A DNA stretch of 64,000 nucleotides from Blastococcus sp. VKM Ac-2987. GTDB taxonomy: Bacteria > Actinomycetota > Actinomycetes > Mycobacteriales > Geodermatophilaceae. The stretch covers positions 1,116,001-1,180,000 of the forward strand of contig NZ_JAPVBG010000003.1 of assembly GCF_026967805.1 (NCBI RefSeq), read 5' to 3'. This document shows positions 45,641 to 53,990 of this stretch, piece by piece (the stretch's first letter is position 1; every line of letters begins with the position of its first letter). Below the pieces are notes generated by a model, which was given only the letters and a program-made list of their open reading frames with translations, did not search any database and had not been told where the DNA came from. A program made the position numbers and the translations under genes.

Positions 45641-45772
45641 CCCGCACGGACGGCTGAGCCGCTCACCGCCGGCCGCACGAGGCCACACCGCCGCCGGTCG
45701 AACCCCTGCTACGCGTTCCGGGGTCCGACTCCGGTCGCCGCGCAGGGCGCCCCACTGTACCGTCGAGAGTTA

Positions 45773-45786
45773 GTTGAGCGCACAAC
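45773..45786. promoter_or_regulatory. Near-palindrome upstream of wrbA
   Basis: GTTGAGCGCACAAC reads GTTG-n-GCGC-n-CAAC on both strands with two symmetric substitutions. It lies 53 nt upstream of the wrbA ATG. Similar sites control quinone-stress genes through MarR- or HxlR-type repressors, so it may be the operator of wrbA. No regulator gene is adjacent. Confidence 0.45.
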
Positions 45787-45838
45787 GATCCGTGCCTCAC
45801 CCCGTCGTCCACCGACGCCACATGCACCGGGAGCAACC

Positions 45839-46438
45839 ATGGCCAAGATCGCCGTCGTCTACTACTCGTCCACGGGCAACACCCACCAGCTGGCCCAGGC
45901 CGTCGCGGAGGGCGCCGAGGAGGCCGGGGCCGAGGTCCGGCTGCGCCGGGTCGCCGAGACCGCACCGGATGCCGCCATCGACAGCAACCCGGCCTGGCGG
46001 GCGCACCTCGACGCCGTCGCCGACGTCCAGATCGCCGCACCGGAGGACCTGGAGTGGGCCGACGGGTACGCCCTGGGCACCCCGACCCGGTTCGGGACGC
46101 CGTCCGCGCAGCTGAAGTCCTACCTCGACACCCTCGGCGGGCTCTGGGCCACCGGCAAGCTGGCCAACCGCGGCGCGACGGCGTTCACCAGCGCGCAGAA
46201 CACCCACGGTGGCAACGAGTCGACGATCCTGACGCTGTTCAACGTCTTCTCGCACTTCGGCGCCGTCATCGTCCCGCCGGGTTACACCGACCCGCTGCTG
46301 TTCGACGCCGGCGGCAACCCCTACGGCGCCTCCGTCGCCTCGGGCGGCGACGCCAACGCCGCCTCGGACAAGGTCCTCGCCGCTGCCCGGTACCAGGGTC
46401 GCCGGCTCGCCGAGATCAGCGCAAAGCTCGTCGCCTGA
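45839..46438 (+). CDS. wrbA: NAD(P)H:quinone oxidoreductase WrbA
   Basis: A 199-aa flavodoxin-like protein that uses FMN and NAD(P)H for two-electron reduction of quinones, avoiding semiquinone radicals. The FMN phosphate loop is VYYSSTGNTHQLAQ at the N-terminus; the characteristic PTRFGTPSAQLKSYLDTLGGLW and the TSAQNTHGGNESTIL block follow. ATG 45839 has a GGGAGCA ribosome site. It is monocistronic: a strong hairpin (46454-46495) follows. Confidence 0.94.
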   Translation: MAKIAVVYYSSTGNTHQLAQAVAEGAEEAGAEVRLRRVAETAPDAAIDSNPAWRAHLDAVADVQIAAPEDLEWADGYALGTPTRFGTPSAQLKSYLDTLGGLWATGKLANRGATAFTSAQNTHGGNESTILTLFNVFSHFGAVIVPPGYTDPLLFDAGGNPYGASVASGGDANAASDKVLAAARYQGRRLAEISAKLVA

Positions 46439-46453
46439 CCCGGCCCCGCACAG

Positions 46454-46495
46454 CAGCAGGGGCCGTGTCCGGAGAACCGGACACGGCCCCTGCTG
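46454..46495 (+). terminator. Perfect 19-bp hairpin after wrbA
   Basis: Positions 46454-46472 pair perfectly with 46477-46495 around an AGAA loop, 15 nt after the wrbA stop. The stem is GC-rich with no U-tract. It marks the end of the wrbA transcript and lies only about 10 nt from the truncated tRNA-Pro copy that opens the island. Confidence 0.85.
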
Positions 46496-46504
46496 TCCTG
46501 CTGC

Positions 46505-46548
46505 CGGGCTGACAGGTTTCGAACCTGCGACCCCTTGACCCCCGGTCA
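46505..46548 (-). pseudogene. 3'-half remnant of tRNA-Pro (probable attachment site)
   Basis: On the minus strand this reads as the anticodon loop, T-arm and 3' acceptor strand of tRNA-Pro, matching the intact gene at 54712-54669 at 41 of 44 positions. The differences are at 46517, 46520 and 46544. A block of 23 nt (46521-46543) is fully identical to 54685-54707. The 5' half of the tRNA is absent. Such a tail in the same orientation as an intact tRNA is the classic product of integrase-mediated insertion into a tRNA gene. Confidence 0.85.
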
Positions 46549-46750
46549 CATTCGCCGGGTTCGCCATCGTCCGCGGTCGTGCCACTTGCGCAGGTCACGA
46601 GCCCCAGCGTCCGCTGTCGTTCGGCTGTGTCCGGGCTCGTCCGGACCGCGTTGCTGTACGGGTTCCTGTAGCCCATCAGCCCGCGTATGCCCCTGCTACC
46701 CGACCTCTCGCAGCAGGTACTCGAAGCGTTGGACGAGCCACCTGCCCTGC

Positions 46751-47740
46751 TCACCCGTGACCGTCAGCGTGGGCGCTCTGCCCTTGTCCAGAAGCCTGCT
46801 GATTGCACCCGGGGTGGACGAAGGTCGGCCCTTGCTCGCCGCCGCCGCGCCAGATGAACTCGGTCAGCCGGACCCCGGTCACCTTCTCGGCGGCGGCGTC
46901 GTCGGGCGGCTGGAGACGCAGCGCGGCGTAGAGGTCGAACCGGTGCACGTCGTACGCGGCCTCGAACAGGTCGGCGTAGTCCGAGCCGGCGGGGAGCAGC
47001 CAGAACCGGTAGGCGGCGAACGCGGCGAGCAACGCCAGCGGCACGCTCCACCAGGCGATCCACCCGAAGGCCACGCCGAGCAGGCACCAGATCAGCCCGC
47101 TGGCAGCGCTGTCCAGCCGGCCTCGTGCGGCGATCAGTTCCTGCCGGACGGCGTCCGGGAGCACCAACCACGTGACCGGCCACAGCTTGACGGGCTCGAG
47201 GCGGTACTTGTCCCACGGCCGGGTCTCGGCCGACCTGAGGACGTTGCCCAGCCGGGTGGGCAGCATCCACACCTCCCGCGACGGCAGCCGGCTGCGCCGA
47301 CCGTCGGCCGCGACGTACCTCCGCTCCTCATCGGGGGTCGCGGTGCCCGCGTGGATCGCCGGCGCCAGCTCCCGGACGACCTCCACCGCCTCCTTCCGCC
47401 TCTCCCACGCCCGTCCGGCCCCGCGGTCGGCCAGTCGCCGGAGACCCGGTGGCCAGTACCCCTCGAGGAGCGGGATGACCCTGGGCACGAACTGCCGGAC
47501 GACCGCGCCCGCCGCCGCGATGACCAGCAGGCCGGCCACGACCCACGCCAGCAGCTGCGGGGACTCCTGGCCGGAGACCCAGTTCGTCAGCCGGCTCCAG
47601 CCCGTGCCTGGACCGACGGTGACCAGCCAGAGCGCGAGACCAGATGCCGCATACGCCACCGGCGCGGTGGTGAGGACCCCCGCCGCCCGCTCACCCAGCT
47701 TGGAGCCGGCGGACTCGGTGAACTTGTCGAGCACCATCAC
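46751..47740 (-). CDS. Four-helix membrane protein of the CHAT operon
   Basis: A 329-aa protein with hydrophobic segments at about residues 20-45 and 62-87 (LLAWVVAGLLVIAAAGAVV), a central basic cytoplasmic region, and a second pair at about 225-265 (LIWCLLGVAFGWIAWWSVPLALLAAFAAYRFWLL). No family was recognised. The ending looks broken: the frame closes in CNQQASGQGQSAHADGHG, while the next frame continues for 36 residues of normal composition to a stop at 46696. A frameshift near 46807 would explain this. GTG 47740 overlaps the stop of the 129-aa gene; ATG 47737 is also possible. Confidence 0.65.
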   Translation of the reverse strand: MMVLDKFTESAGSKLGERAAGVLTTAPVAYAASGLALWLVTVGPGTGWSRLTNWVSGQESPQLLAWVVAGLLVIAAAGAVVRQFVPRVIPLLEGYWPPGLRRLADRGAGRAWERRKEAVEVVRELAPAIHAGTATPDEERRYVAADGRRSRLPSREVWMLPTRLGNVLRSAETRPWDKYRLEPVKLWPVTWLVLPDAVRQELIAARGRLDSAASGLIWCLLGVAFGWIAWWSVPLALLAAFAAYRFWLLPAGSDYADLFEAAYDVHRFDLYAALRLQPPDDAAAEKVTGVRLTEFIWRGGGEQGPTFVHPGCNQQASGQGQSAHADGHG

Positions 47741-48126
47741 ACCCGGACCAGCTGTTCGTCCGGGTGGTCGGGGCACACCGAGATCTCCTCGCCGGGGTCG
47801 ACCCGGTACCAGACGAAGAGGTGGTCGACCGGGCACTCGAACCGAGGCGGCGGCTGGGCGATCCCGGATCCCAGCAACGGCTGGTAGCCGGCCCCGCGTT
47901 CCCGCAGTGGCGCGACCTCGGGCGGCAGACCCGTCTCGACGAAGCCCGCCAGCCAGTCCAGCAGGGAGTCCGCCGACCCGAACAGTTCCTCCAGCCCTTC
48001 GCGGTCCCCTGCTCGCAGCAGCGCGACCAGCCGCGCGTCGACCTCCTGCGCCCGCTCCTCGACCAGGTCCGGCAGATAGCGGCGGACCGCTCGCGCGGCC
48101 TCGATCAGCGGATCGGTCCCGTCCAT
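47737..48126 (-). CDS. Small Cys/His protein of the CHAT operon
   Basis: A 129-aa protein whose N-terminal three quarters are helical and charged (LVEERAQEVDARLVALLRAGDREGLEELFG). The C-terminal part has a possible zinc site: Cys98-x3-His102 and Cys118-x2-His121 in FECPVDHLFVWYRVDPG and ISVCPDHPDE. I do not know the family. It sits 42 nt after the CHAT gene and overlaps the membrane-protein gene, so it is made together with both and could be an adaptor or an inhibitor of the protease. Confidence 0.7.
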   Translation of the reverse strand: MDGTDPLIEAARAVRRYLPDLVEERAQEVDARLVALLRAGDREGLEELFGSADSLLDWLAGFVETGLPPEVAPLRERGAGYQPLLGSGIAQPPPRFECPVDHLFVWYRVDPGEEISVCPDHPDEQLVRV

Positions 48127-48168
48127 GCCTGTCCCTTCGACGACGGCGGTGCTGGCCAGCGCGCCCGT

Positions 48169-51159
48169 TCACCCGCCGAGGTAGGTGAACGCGGCCCAGT
48201 GCTGCGGGTGGCGGTGGGTCCGCCCGGAGGCCCAGAGGGAGCGCAGCCGCCCGGTCCCGACCCGCGCGGCGACGTCGGCGAGCGCGTCGGGGAACGTGGC
48301 GAGCTTCTCGCCGGACGAGGCGTCGCGGACCCAGAGCTGGGCCTGCCGGAGTGCCTCCTCGGGAGGCCGCCCTGAGGCCAGCTCCTGGTGGAACCGCAGC
48401 ATGAGGAGGCCGGTCGCCTGATCCGGCACGGACCACAGCGAGGCGACCACGCCGGCCGCGCCGGCCTGCAGGAAGCCGCTCGCCAGGTGCACGGCCTCGT
48501 CGGGCAGCTCCGTCCCGGCGATCCCTGTCTGGCAGGCGGAGAGGACGGCGAGCCGGGCGCGCGTGCCGCCTCGCTCGAGCAGGTCACGCAGGCTGAGCTC
48601 GTCCTCACCGGCCAGCAGGAGCGCGCTGCGCAGGGGTGCACCGAGTTCCGCCCGGCCGTGACAGGCCAGGTGCAGCAACCCGGCGGAGGCGAAGGCGTCG
48701 AGGACGCGGTCCCGGGTCACCTGCTCGCCGGTCAGCGGTGTCCCGCCGAACAGCGCCGCCACCGCACGGGCCTCGACCTCCGCGTGCGGGATCGGCGGGG
48801 CCGTCGCCGTGGCGGCGACGCCGATGACCAGGGCGGGCCGGAGGTCGCGGGCCGCAGCGGCCGCCCGGCAGGTGGCCGCGACGCGGGCGCTGGGCGCGTA
48901 CGTCACGGTCACCCGGTCGAGGACGTGGTGGCGCCCACCGTCGCCGTCTGCCCAGGACGCCGCGTGCAGCGGCAGCAGGGTGAGCGCGCCCAGCGGGACG
49001 AGCGTGAGGGACCCGACGTCCCCCAGGTCCTCGAGCAGCGGCCGCATGGCGACCTCCCCGAGCCAGTCGAGCACCGCCGGGAGCTGGTCCCGCCGGGCGT
49101 CGGCCCCGCCGACGACGCCGAGCAGCGGGCCCCCGGCCACGACCACCGACCAGTGGGTGAGGTCGGGCAGCCAGGTCACCGTCGTACTCCCGTCGGCGCG
49201 CACGGTCACGGCCACGCCGCCGACGTCCGTGGCGGCCAGGAAGGTCACCGGACCAGTGCGGGCGACCGCTGCCACGTCCGCGAAGGTCGTGCCGACGAGG
49301 AACCCGGCTAATCCGGGCACGGCCCGGACGGCGGCGGTGGCCCGGTCCAGCTCGGCGCGGGCGTCGCGCCGCGCGCGGTCACGCTCCTCGCCCGACCCAC
49401 CGGCGTCCTCGCCGTCGAGCTCGAGAGCGGTGACGCGGGCAGCGCAGTCGACGAAGCGGTCCGCCAGGTCGGCATGCCCGGCTGCGGCGAGCGTGCCCAG
49501 CTCGGCGCGCTCCCGGTCCAGCGCATCACCGAGCAGCCGCGCGCGGCCGCGCTCCATCACCACGACCGCATCCTGCGGCCGGCCCACTTGGGCCAGGGCG
49601 TACCCGGCGTTGGCGGCGACCAGGCGCGCCTCGGCGAGGGTGGCGGTCTTGCGGTCCCGTCCGAGCTGCAACGGGTACAGGCGGTCAGCCGCCTCTGCGG
49701 CCGCCGTCCAGGCCTCCGCGGCGTCGTCGTCCGCGCCTTCCTCGAACGCCCAGCTGCCCCAGTCCGAGCCGGCGAGCAGGGCGGACCGCACGTTGCCACG
49801 GGCGCCCTCGGCGCACGCGTCGCGGAACGTGGCGGTCGCTGCTGCGGCGTCCGCCGGGTCCCCGGACGCGGCCGCCTGCAACGACAGCGCGAGCCCCAGG
49901 TTGTGCAGCAGCTCCGCGCGCTCCCACGATCCCGGTCGGACGCCGGCGACCGCCTCCCGAGCCAGCGTCACGGCGCGTCGGAGGTCCTCGGGGGCGCCGG
50001 ACTCGACGTGGCGTTCCAGGTGGACCAGGCCGAGGTCGCTGAGCAGGCTCGGCCGCCAGTCGTGACCCGGGCCGGCCTCGGCCAACGCCCGTTCCAGGAC
50101 GGTGGCCGCCTCCGGCAGCAGATCCCTGCGCCCCGCCCCGCGCGCGGCCGCGAACAGAGCCCGCCCAAGCGTCGCGAGCGCCAGGACCCGCCGCCGGGTG
50201 CCCGCAGGCGCCGCCCCGACCAGCCGGCGGGCCGCTGCGACCGCCTCACCGGGGACGGCGGCCCGCGACACCGCCATCTGTTCCACGCGGTGCCGGTCCG
50301 GCATGCCGGCCGGCAGCGACCCGAGCGCCGCATCGATCAGCCGGGTGGCCCGCTCGGCGTCGCTGCGGTCGCCGGTGGTGCGCGCGCGGGCGCTGAGCCC
50401 GGCGGCGAGGTTGGCGCGGTGCCAGGGCGACGGATCGAGCGAGACCGCCTCCTCGAACGCGGTCACGGCCGCGGCGACGTCGCCGGCTCCAACGCCGAGC
50501 TCGGCGCGCGCGAGGAGCACGCACCCCCGGGCGTCGAGCAGGACCCCGCGCAGCGGACCGCCGGGCAACGCGAGTGCGGCGTCGAGCGCCGCGATGGCCC
50601 GGTCGGCGTCCTCGCGGGCGCCCCGCGCCTTGACCCGCAGCAGCAACGCCGCCGCGAGGTCGCGGCTGGCCGCGGCGCGCCACGGGGGCGGTGCGTCGGG
50701 GACGCCGGCGAGCGCCGCCTCCAGCGCCGTGGCCGCCTCGTCGAGGACGGCGTCGTCCGCCTGCACCTCGTAGTCGGCGGTGAGCACGCTCCCGAGCGTC
50801 CGGGAGGCCTGCGCCCGGTTCTCGTCCGATCCGGCCGCCGCGGCGGTGACGCCTGCCCGGGCGGCCGCGAGGGCGTCCTGGACGTCGGCGGCACGGCCGT
50901 GCCGCTCGTACCGCTCCCGGAGCATCGTGGCGGCCTTCGTGGTCAGCGCCACGGTGAGGCCCGCCGGCAGCGCAGGCCAGGCCGGATGCCCGCGCAGCTC
51001 CCGCCAGGCGTCCGCTGCCGCATCGAGCGCTGCGTCGGAGGGGTCCCGGTCGTAGTCGTCCTCGGCCTGCTGCAGCCGCACGGCGAGCGGCGCGATGGAC
51101 AGCAACCGCTGCGGATCCGCGTCCCGGGGAGCGGGCCACCGGAGCGGCCGGCCGGTCAC
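48169..51159 (-). CDS. TPR-CHAT domain protease
   Basis: A 996-aa protein. About residues 20-600 are tetratricopeptide-like helical repeats (for example SVLTADYEVQADDAVLDEAATALEAAL). About residues 680-996 are a CHAT (caspase/separase-like) domain. The catalytic dyad is visible: His at about 834 in LLHLACHGRAELG and Cys at about 876 in LAVLSACQTGIAGTEL, followed by the typical VASLWSVPDQATGLLMLRFHQEL. GTG 51159 overlaps the Sel1 gene stop as GTGA; a GTG at 51168 is another option. CHAT proteases work in conflict systems such as TPR-CHAT (Craspase) and bacterial gasdermin loci. Confidence 0.93.
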   Translation of the reverse strand: MTGRPLRWPAPRDADPQRLLSIAPLAVRLQQAEDDYDRDPSDAALDAAADAWRELRGHPAWPALPAGLTVALTTKAATMLRERYERHGRAADVQDALAAARAGVTAAAAGSDENRAQASRTLGSVLTADYEVQADDAVLDEAATALEAALAGVPDAPPPWRAAASRDLAAALLLRVKARGAREDADRAIAALDAALALPGGPLRGVLLDARGCVLLARAELGVGAGDVAAAVTAFEEAVSLDPSPWHRANLAAGLSARARTTGDRSDAERATRLIDAALGSLPAGMPDRHRVEQMAVSRAAVPGEAVAAARRLVGAAPAGTRRRVLALATLGRALFAAARGAGRRDLLPEAATVLERALAEAGPGHDWRPSLLSDLGLVHLERHVESGAPEDLRRAVTLAREAVAGVRPGSWERAELLHNLGLALSLQAAASGDPADAAAATATFRDACAEGARGNVRSALLAGSDWGSWAFEEGADDDAAEAWTAAAEAADRLYPLQLGRDRKTATLAEARLVAANAGYALAQVGRPQDAVVVMERGRARLLGDALDRERAELGTLAAAGHADLADRFVDCAARVTALELDGEDAGGSGEERDRARRDARAELDRATAAVRAVPGLAGFLVGTTFADVAAVARTGPVTFLAATDVGGVAVTVRADGSTTVTWLPDLTHWSVVVAGGPLLGVVGGADARRDQLPAVLDWLGEVAMRPLLEDLGDVGSLTLVPLGALTLLPLHAASWADGDGGRHHVLDRVTVTYAPSARVAATCRAAAAARDLRPALVIGVAATATAPPIPHAEVEARAVAALFGGTPLTGEQVTRDRVLDAFASAGLLHLACHGRAELGAPLRSALLLAGEDELSLRDLLERGGTRARLAVLSACQTGIAGTELPDEAVHLASGFLQAGAAGVVASLWSVPDQATGLLMLRFHQELASGRPPEEALRQAQLWVRDASSGEKLATFPDALADVAARVGTGRLRSLWASGRTHRHPQHWAAFTYLGG

Positions 51160-52625
51160 GGCGACCACCAGCGGCGGCGCTTCCGCTGTCGCAGCGCAGC
51201 GAGGTTCTGCACCGCTCGCTGATCACCGCCGGCGGCCGCCTCCTCCCACCACCTGACCGCCTCGTCGAACCGGTTCGCGCGGAACGCGAGCAGCCCGAGG
51301 GAGAAGGCGGCCCGCTCGTGACCAGCCTCGTGGGCCCGGCGGAACCAGGCCTCGGCGACCGCGGTGTCCTGGGCCTTGTCGAACAGCAGCCCGAGGTTGA
51401 ACATGGCGCTCCGCTCGCCGGCAGCGGCCGCCCGCTCGTACCAGGAGATCGCGCCGGCCTTGTCGTCGACGCGCTCGCGGAGCATGGCCAGCTTGTGCGC
51501 CGCCCGGCCGTCGCCCGCGTCGGCGGCGCGGCGGAAGGCACGCTCCGCAGCCGCCGTGTTGCCCCGCTGGTCCTCGAGGATGCCGAGAAGGAGCCCGGCG
51601 TCGGGGACGTACGCCGCCGCGGGGCCGTCGAGCCAGGCGGCAGCCTCGTCGTCCGCGCGCCGGACCAGCAGCAGCCGGCCGAGCTCCACCGCCGCGCGGG
51701 GTTCACGGTCGGCCACCAGCCGGAGGAACCGCTCGGCTGCGTCCGGCTCGCCGATCGCGGAGAGGTACTCCGCGTACGAGGTGACCAGCTCGGTCCGGTC
51801 GGTGCCCGCGAGCTGCTCGACAAGACGGTCGGCGGTCGCACGATCGCCGTCCTGGAGTGCGAGTGCGGACAGGCCGCCCAGCGCTCGCGCGCTCCCCGCC
51901 GCCGCCGCGGCCCGCAGGAGCGACCGCGCTTCCTCGAAGCGCTTCTCCTCCAGCTGGGCGAGGCCGAGCGCCGCGGCGGCGTCCACGGAGCCGCTCGTCA
52001 TGCCCCGCAGCAGGATCTCCTTGCCGAGCGCGCGCGCACCGAGTTCCAGGGCACTCTCGCCGGCGTACACGGCGACGTCAGGTGCACCGTCGAAGGCGGC
52101 CAGCCACGACCGGGCCTCGTCGGCGCGGCCCTGTCTCAGGAGCAGCCGGACGAGGTTCGCCGCACCGAGAGGCTCGCCCGCCTCGGCGGCGGCTCGGTAG
52201 TGGGACTCGGCGCCACTCTGGTCGCCGCGAGCCAGGAGGAGGGCGCCGAGGTTGATGTGCGCGCTGACGACGCCGCCGTCCGCGGCGCCCGCGTGCCAGA
52301 CGGCGGCTTCGTCCTCGTGTCCGGTGGCGGCCAGCGACACGCCCAGGTGGAACGCCGCCTCCGCGTTGCCCCGCTCGGCCGCCGGGCGGAAGGCCTCCGC
52401 GGCCGCGGCCTCGTCCCCGCGGTCGGCCAGGCTGATGCCCAGGGCGAGGGAGGCCTGGTCGTCGCCGGTCGCCCCGGCATGTCGGGCGACTCGATCCGCC
52501 CGGGCCGCCGCCCGCCGGGCCGCGATGCCGATCAGCGGCGCGGGCCCGGCGGACGGAACCGTCCCCGCGGAGTCAGTGGGCGGCCGCACGACCCCCGCCT
52601 CTCGTCGCTCGCGGTGGGCTCCCAC
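51156..52625 (-). CDS. Sel1-like repeat protein of the CHAT operon
   Basis: A 489-aa protein made almost entirely of Sel1-like (TPR-type) repeats of about 36 residues, for example AEAFRPAAERGNAEAAFHLGVSLAATG and ISWYERAAAAGERSAMFNLGLLFDKAQD. Roughly twelve repeats run from residue 55 to 475. There is no signal peptide or membrane segment. It probably scaffolds protein contacts, perhaps presenting something to the CHAT protease made from the next gene, which it overlaps by 4 nt. GTG 52625 lies 12 nt after the stop of the 327-aa gene. Confidence 0.85.
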   Translation of the reverse strand: MGAHRERREAGVVRPPTDSAGTVPSAGPAPLIGIAARRAAARADRVARHAGATGDDQASLALGISLADRGDEAAAAEAFRPAAERGNAEAAFHLGVSLAATGHEDEAAVWHAGAADGGVVSAHINLGALLLARGDQSGAESHYRAAAEAGEPLGAANLVRLLLRQGRADEARSWLAAFDGAPDVAVYAGESALELGARALGKEILLRGMTSGSVDAAAALGLAQLEEKRFEEARSLLRAAAAAGSARALGGLSALALQDGDRATADRLVEQLAGTDRTELVTSYAEYLSAIGEPDAAERFLRLVADREPRAAVELGRLLLVRRADDEAAAWLDGPAAAYVPDAGLLLGILEDQRGNTAAAERAFRRAADAGDGRAAHKLAMLRERVDDKAGAISWYERAAAAGERSAMFNLGLLFDKAQDTAVAEAWFRRAHEAGHERAAFSLGLLAFRANRFDEAVRWWEEAAAGGDQRAVQNLAALRQRKRRRWWSP

Positions 52626-52637
52626 GGCGCAGCGGGT

Positions 52638-53621
52638 TCATGTCCCGGTGCTCGGTCGGAGGCTGCCGTAGGCGAGTGCCTGCTGGACCCACACCAGGGC
52701 CGGGTGGTCCCGCGGGAGGTCCGTCGCAGCCTGGACCAGGGACGCCCGGGCCCGGGCGAGGTCGCCGGGTGCGCCGGTGCGCCGGTAGCGGACGTGCAGT
52801 GCCCGGCCGAGGTTGGCGCGGGCAACGGCCCCGTTGACCGAACCCGGCGCTGCCCGGGCGATCAGATTGCCGTACCCGGCGATCGCCCGGTCCAGGTCGG
52901 CCGGATCCCCGTTGGCGTCGAATCGCACCATCAGCCAGTTGGCCGACGCCAGCCTCAGCAGGGTCTCGTTGTCCGAGCCCGGTTCGACGTGGTGCTGCGC
53001 CGAACGCAGCAGGTCGAAGGCACGCTCCAGGTCGGCCGGGCGGCCGTCGATCTCGAAGCGCCGCGCATACAGCATCGCCACGGTGAGATGGGCCTCGACC
53101 AGCGACTCGGGCGGGAACTCGGCCAGCAAGCCGGTGACCGCGAGCTGTTCCCAGACCTCGATCCCCCGACGCAGGTCGCTGGCATCCCGCGTGCGCGCAT
53201 AGGTCTTGTCGGCGTTGACCGCCGCCGCGACGAAGTGCCCGAGTATCTCCCGCGGCGCCGTGTCGATGCCGAGGTGGGCGGGTGGTCGCGCCGGTGTGGC
53301 CTCGCGCCGTCCGCGCAACCAGGCCTGCAGCTCCTGCAGGTCCGGAAGCGACACGACGAGTCCGGCCATGACCGCGAAGGACACGACCAGCTCCAGAGCT
53401 CGCCCAGCAGGCTCCGTGGCGAGTTGCGGATGGCGGTCGACGACCGCAGCTCTGGCCGCGGGACTGTCGGCGAACACGAGTTCGGCGACTCCCTGGAAGA
53501 TCGGTTCGATACGCGCATAGCTGGTGAGCAGGTCGCGGAGCGACTCGCGCTCGTGCTCGATCAACTCCCGCGGCGGAGGAGAGCCGGTCCCGCTCTCACG
53601 TCGCCGGCGCCTGAGACCCAT
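52638..53621 (-). CDS. TPR-like helical protein, first gene of the CHAT operon
   Basis: A 327-aa protein. The N-terminus is basic (MGLRRRRRESGTG). A hydrophobic stretch at about residues 78-100 (LELVVSFAVMAGLVVSLP) may contact the membrane. The C-terminal half has TPR-like repeats of the type found in CHAT proteins, such as ADLERAFDLLRSAQHHVEPGS and ADLDRAIAGYGNLIARAAPGS. ATG 53621 was taken as start; the longer frame reaches into low-complexity DNA. No catalytic motif is seen. It is probably the sensor or regulatory partner of the CHAT protein. Confidence 0.72.
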   Translation of the reverse strand: MGLRRRRRESGTGSPPPRELIEHERESLRDLLTSYARIEPIFQGVAELVFADSPAARAAVVDRHPQLATEPAGRALELVVSFAVMAGLVVSLPDLQELQAWLRGRREATPARPPAHLGIDTAPREILGHFVAAAVNADKTYARTRDASDLRRGIEVWEQLAVTGLLAEFPPESLVEAHLTVAMLYARRFEIDGRPADLERAFDLLRSAQHHVEPGSDNETLLRLASANWLMVRFDANGDPADLDRAIAGYGNLIARAAPGSVNGAVARANLGRALHVRYRRTGAPGDLARARASLVQAATDLPRDHPALVWVQQALAYGSLRPSTGT

Positions 53622-53851
53622 GGTGATCGACCCCTCGCGTGCCCGTGCGCGTCCGCCGGTCTCGTCGTGGCGAGACTGCGTCGGGCCGGACGGCTTCCGC
53701 TGTGCTGATGACGCCGGAGGCCGTGGCAGAACTCCACGACGACAGGACCCTAGGCAGGTGGACGTCACCGCGTTGTCACCGCAGGGGTACTGCTGCGCGA
53801 GTACGGGAAATTGATCCTTGGTGCCGACAGGCGCCGCTGAGGACGTCCATC

Positions 53852-53990
53852 GTGCCCAAGCCCGACCCCCGGAAGTTCCACGACGTCGTCGTGAACGTCG
53901 CCCGCGACCGTGAGCCGGGCCAGCATCTGAAGCAGATCGGCGGCCGACGTTGCGGTCGGCTCCGGCCAATGCGTCGGGCATCGAGGGCTT
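53852..53990 (+). pseudogene. IS3-family OrfA transposase remnant
   Basis: The first 29 codons from GTG 53852, beginning PKPDPRKFHDVVVNVARDRE and ending in HLKQI, match the N-terminus of IS3-type OrfA proteins of the PKPYP-E-F-DDVV-ARNREPG type. After HLKQI the frame breaks, and the neighbouring frame continues as AADVAVGSGQ, corresponding to the AADFGVS helix of the family. The remaining HTH is lost. No inverted repeats were found. It marks past mobile-element activity just inside the tRNA end of the island. Confidence 0.6.

Noticed and set aside
46549-46750. Integrase gene beside the island att site
   Set aside because: Frames here are short and have no tyrosine- or serine-recombinase motif.
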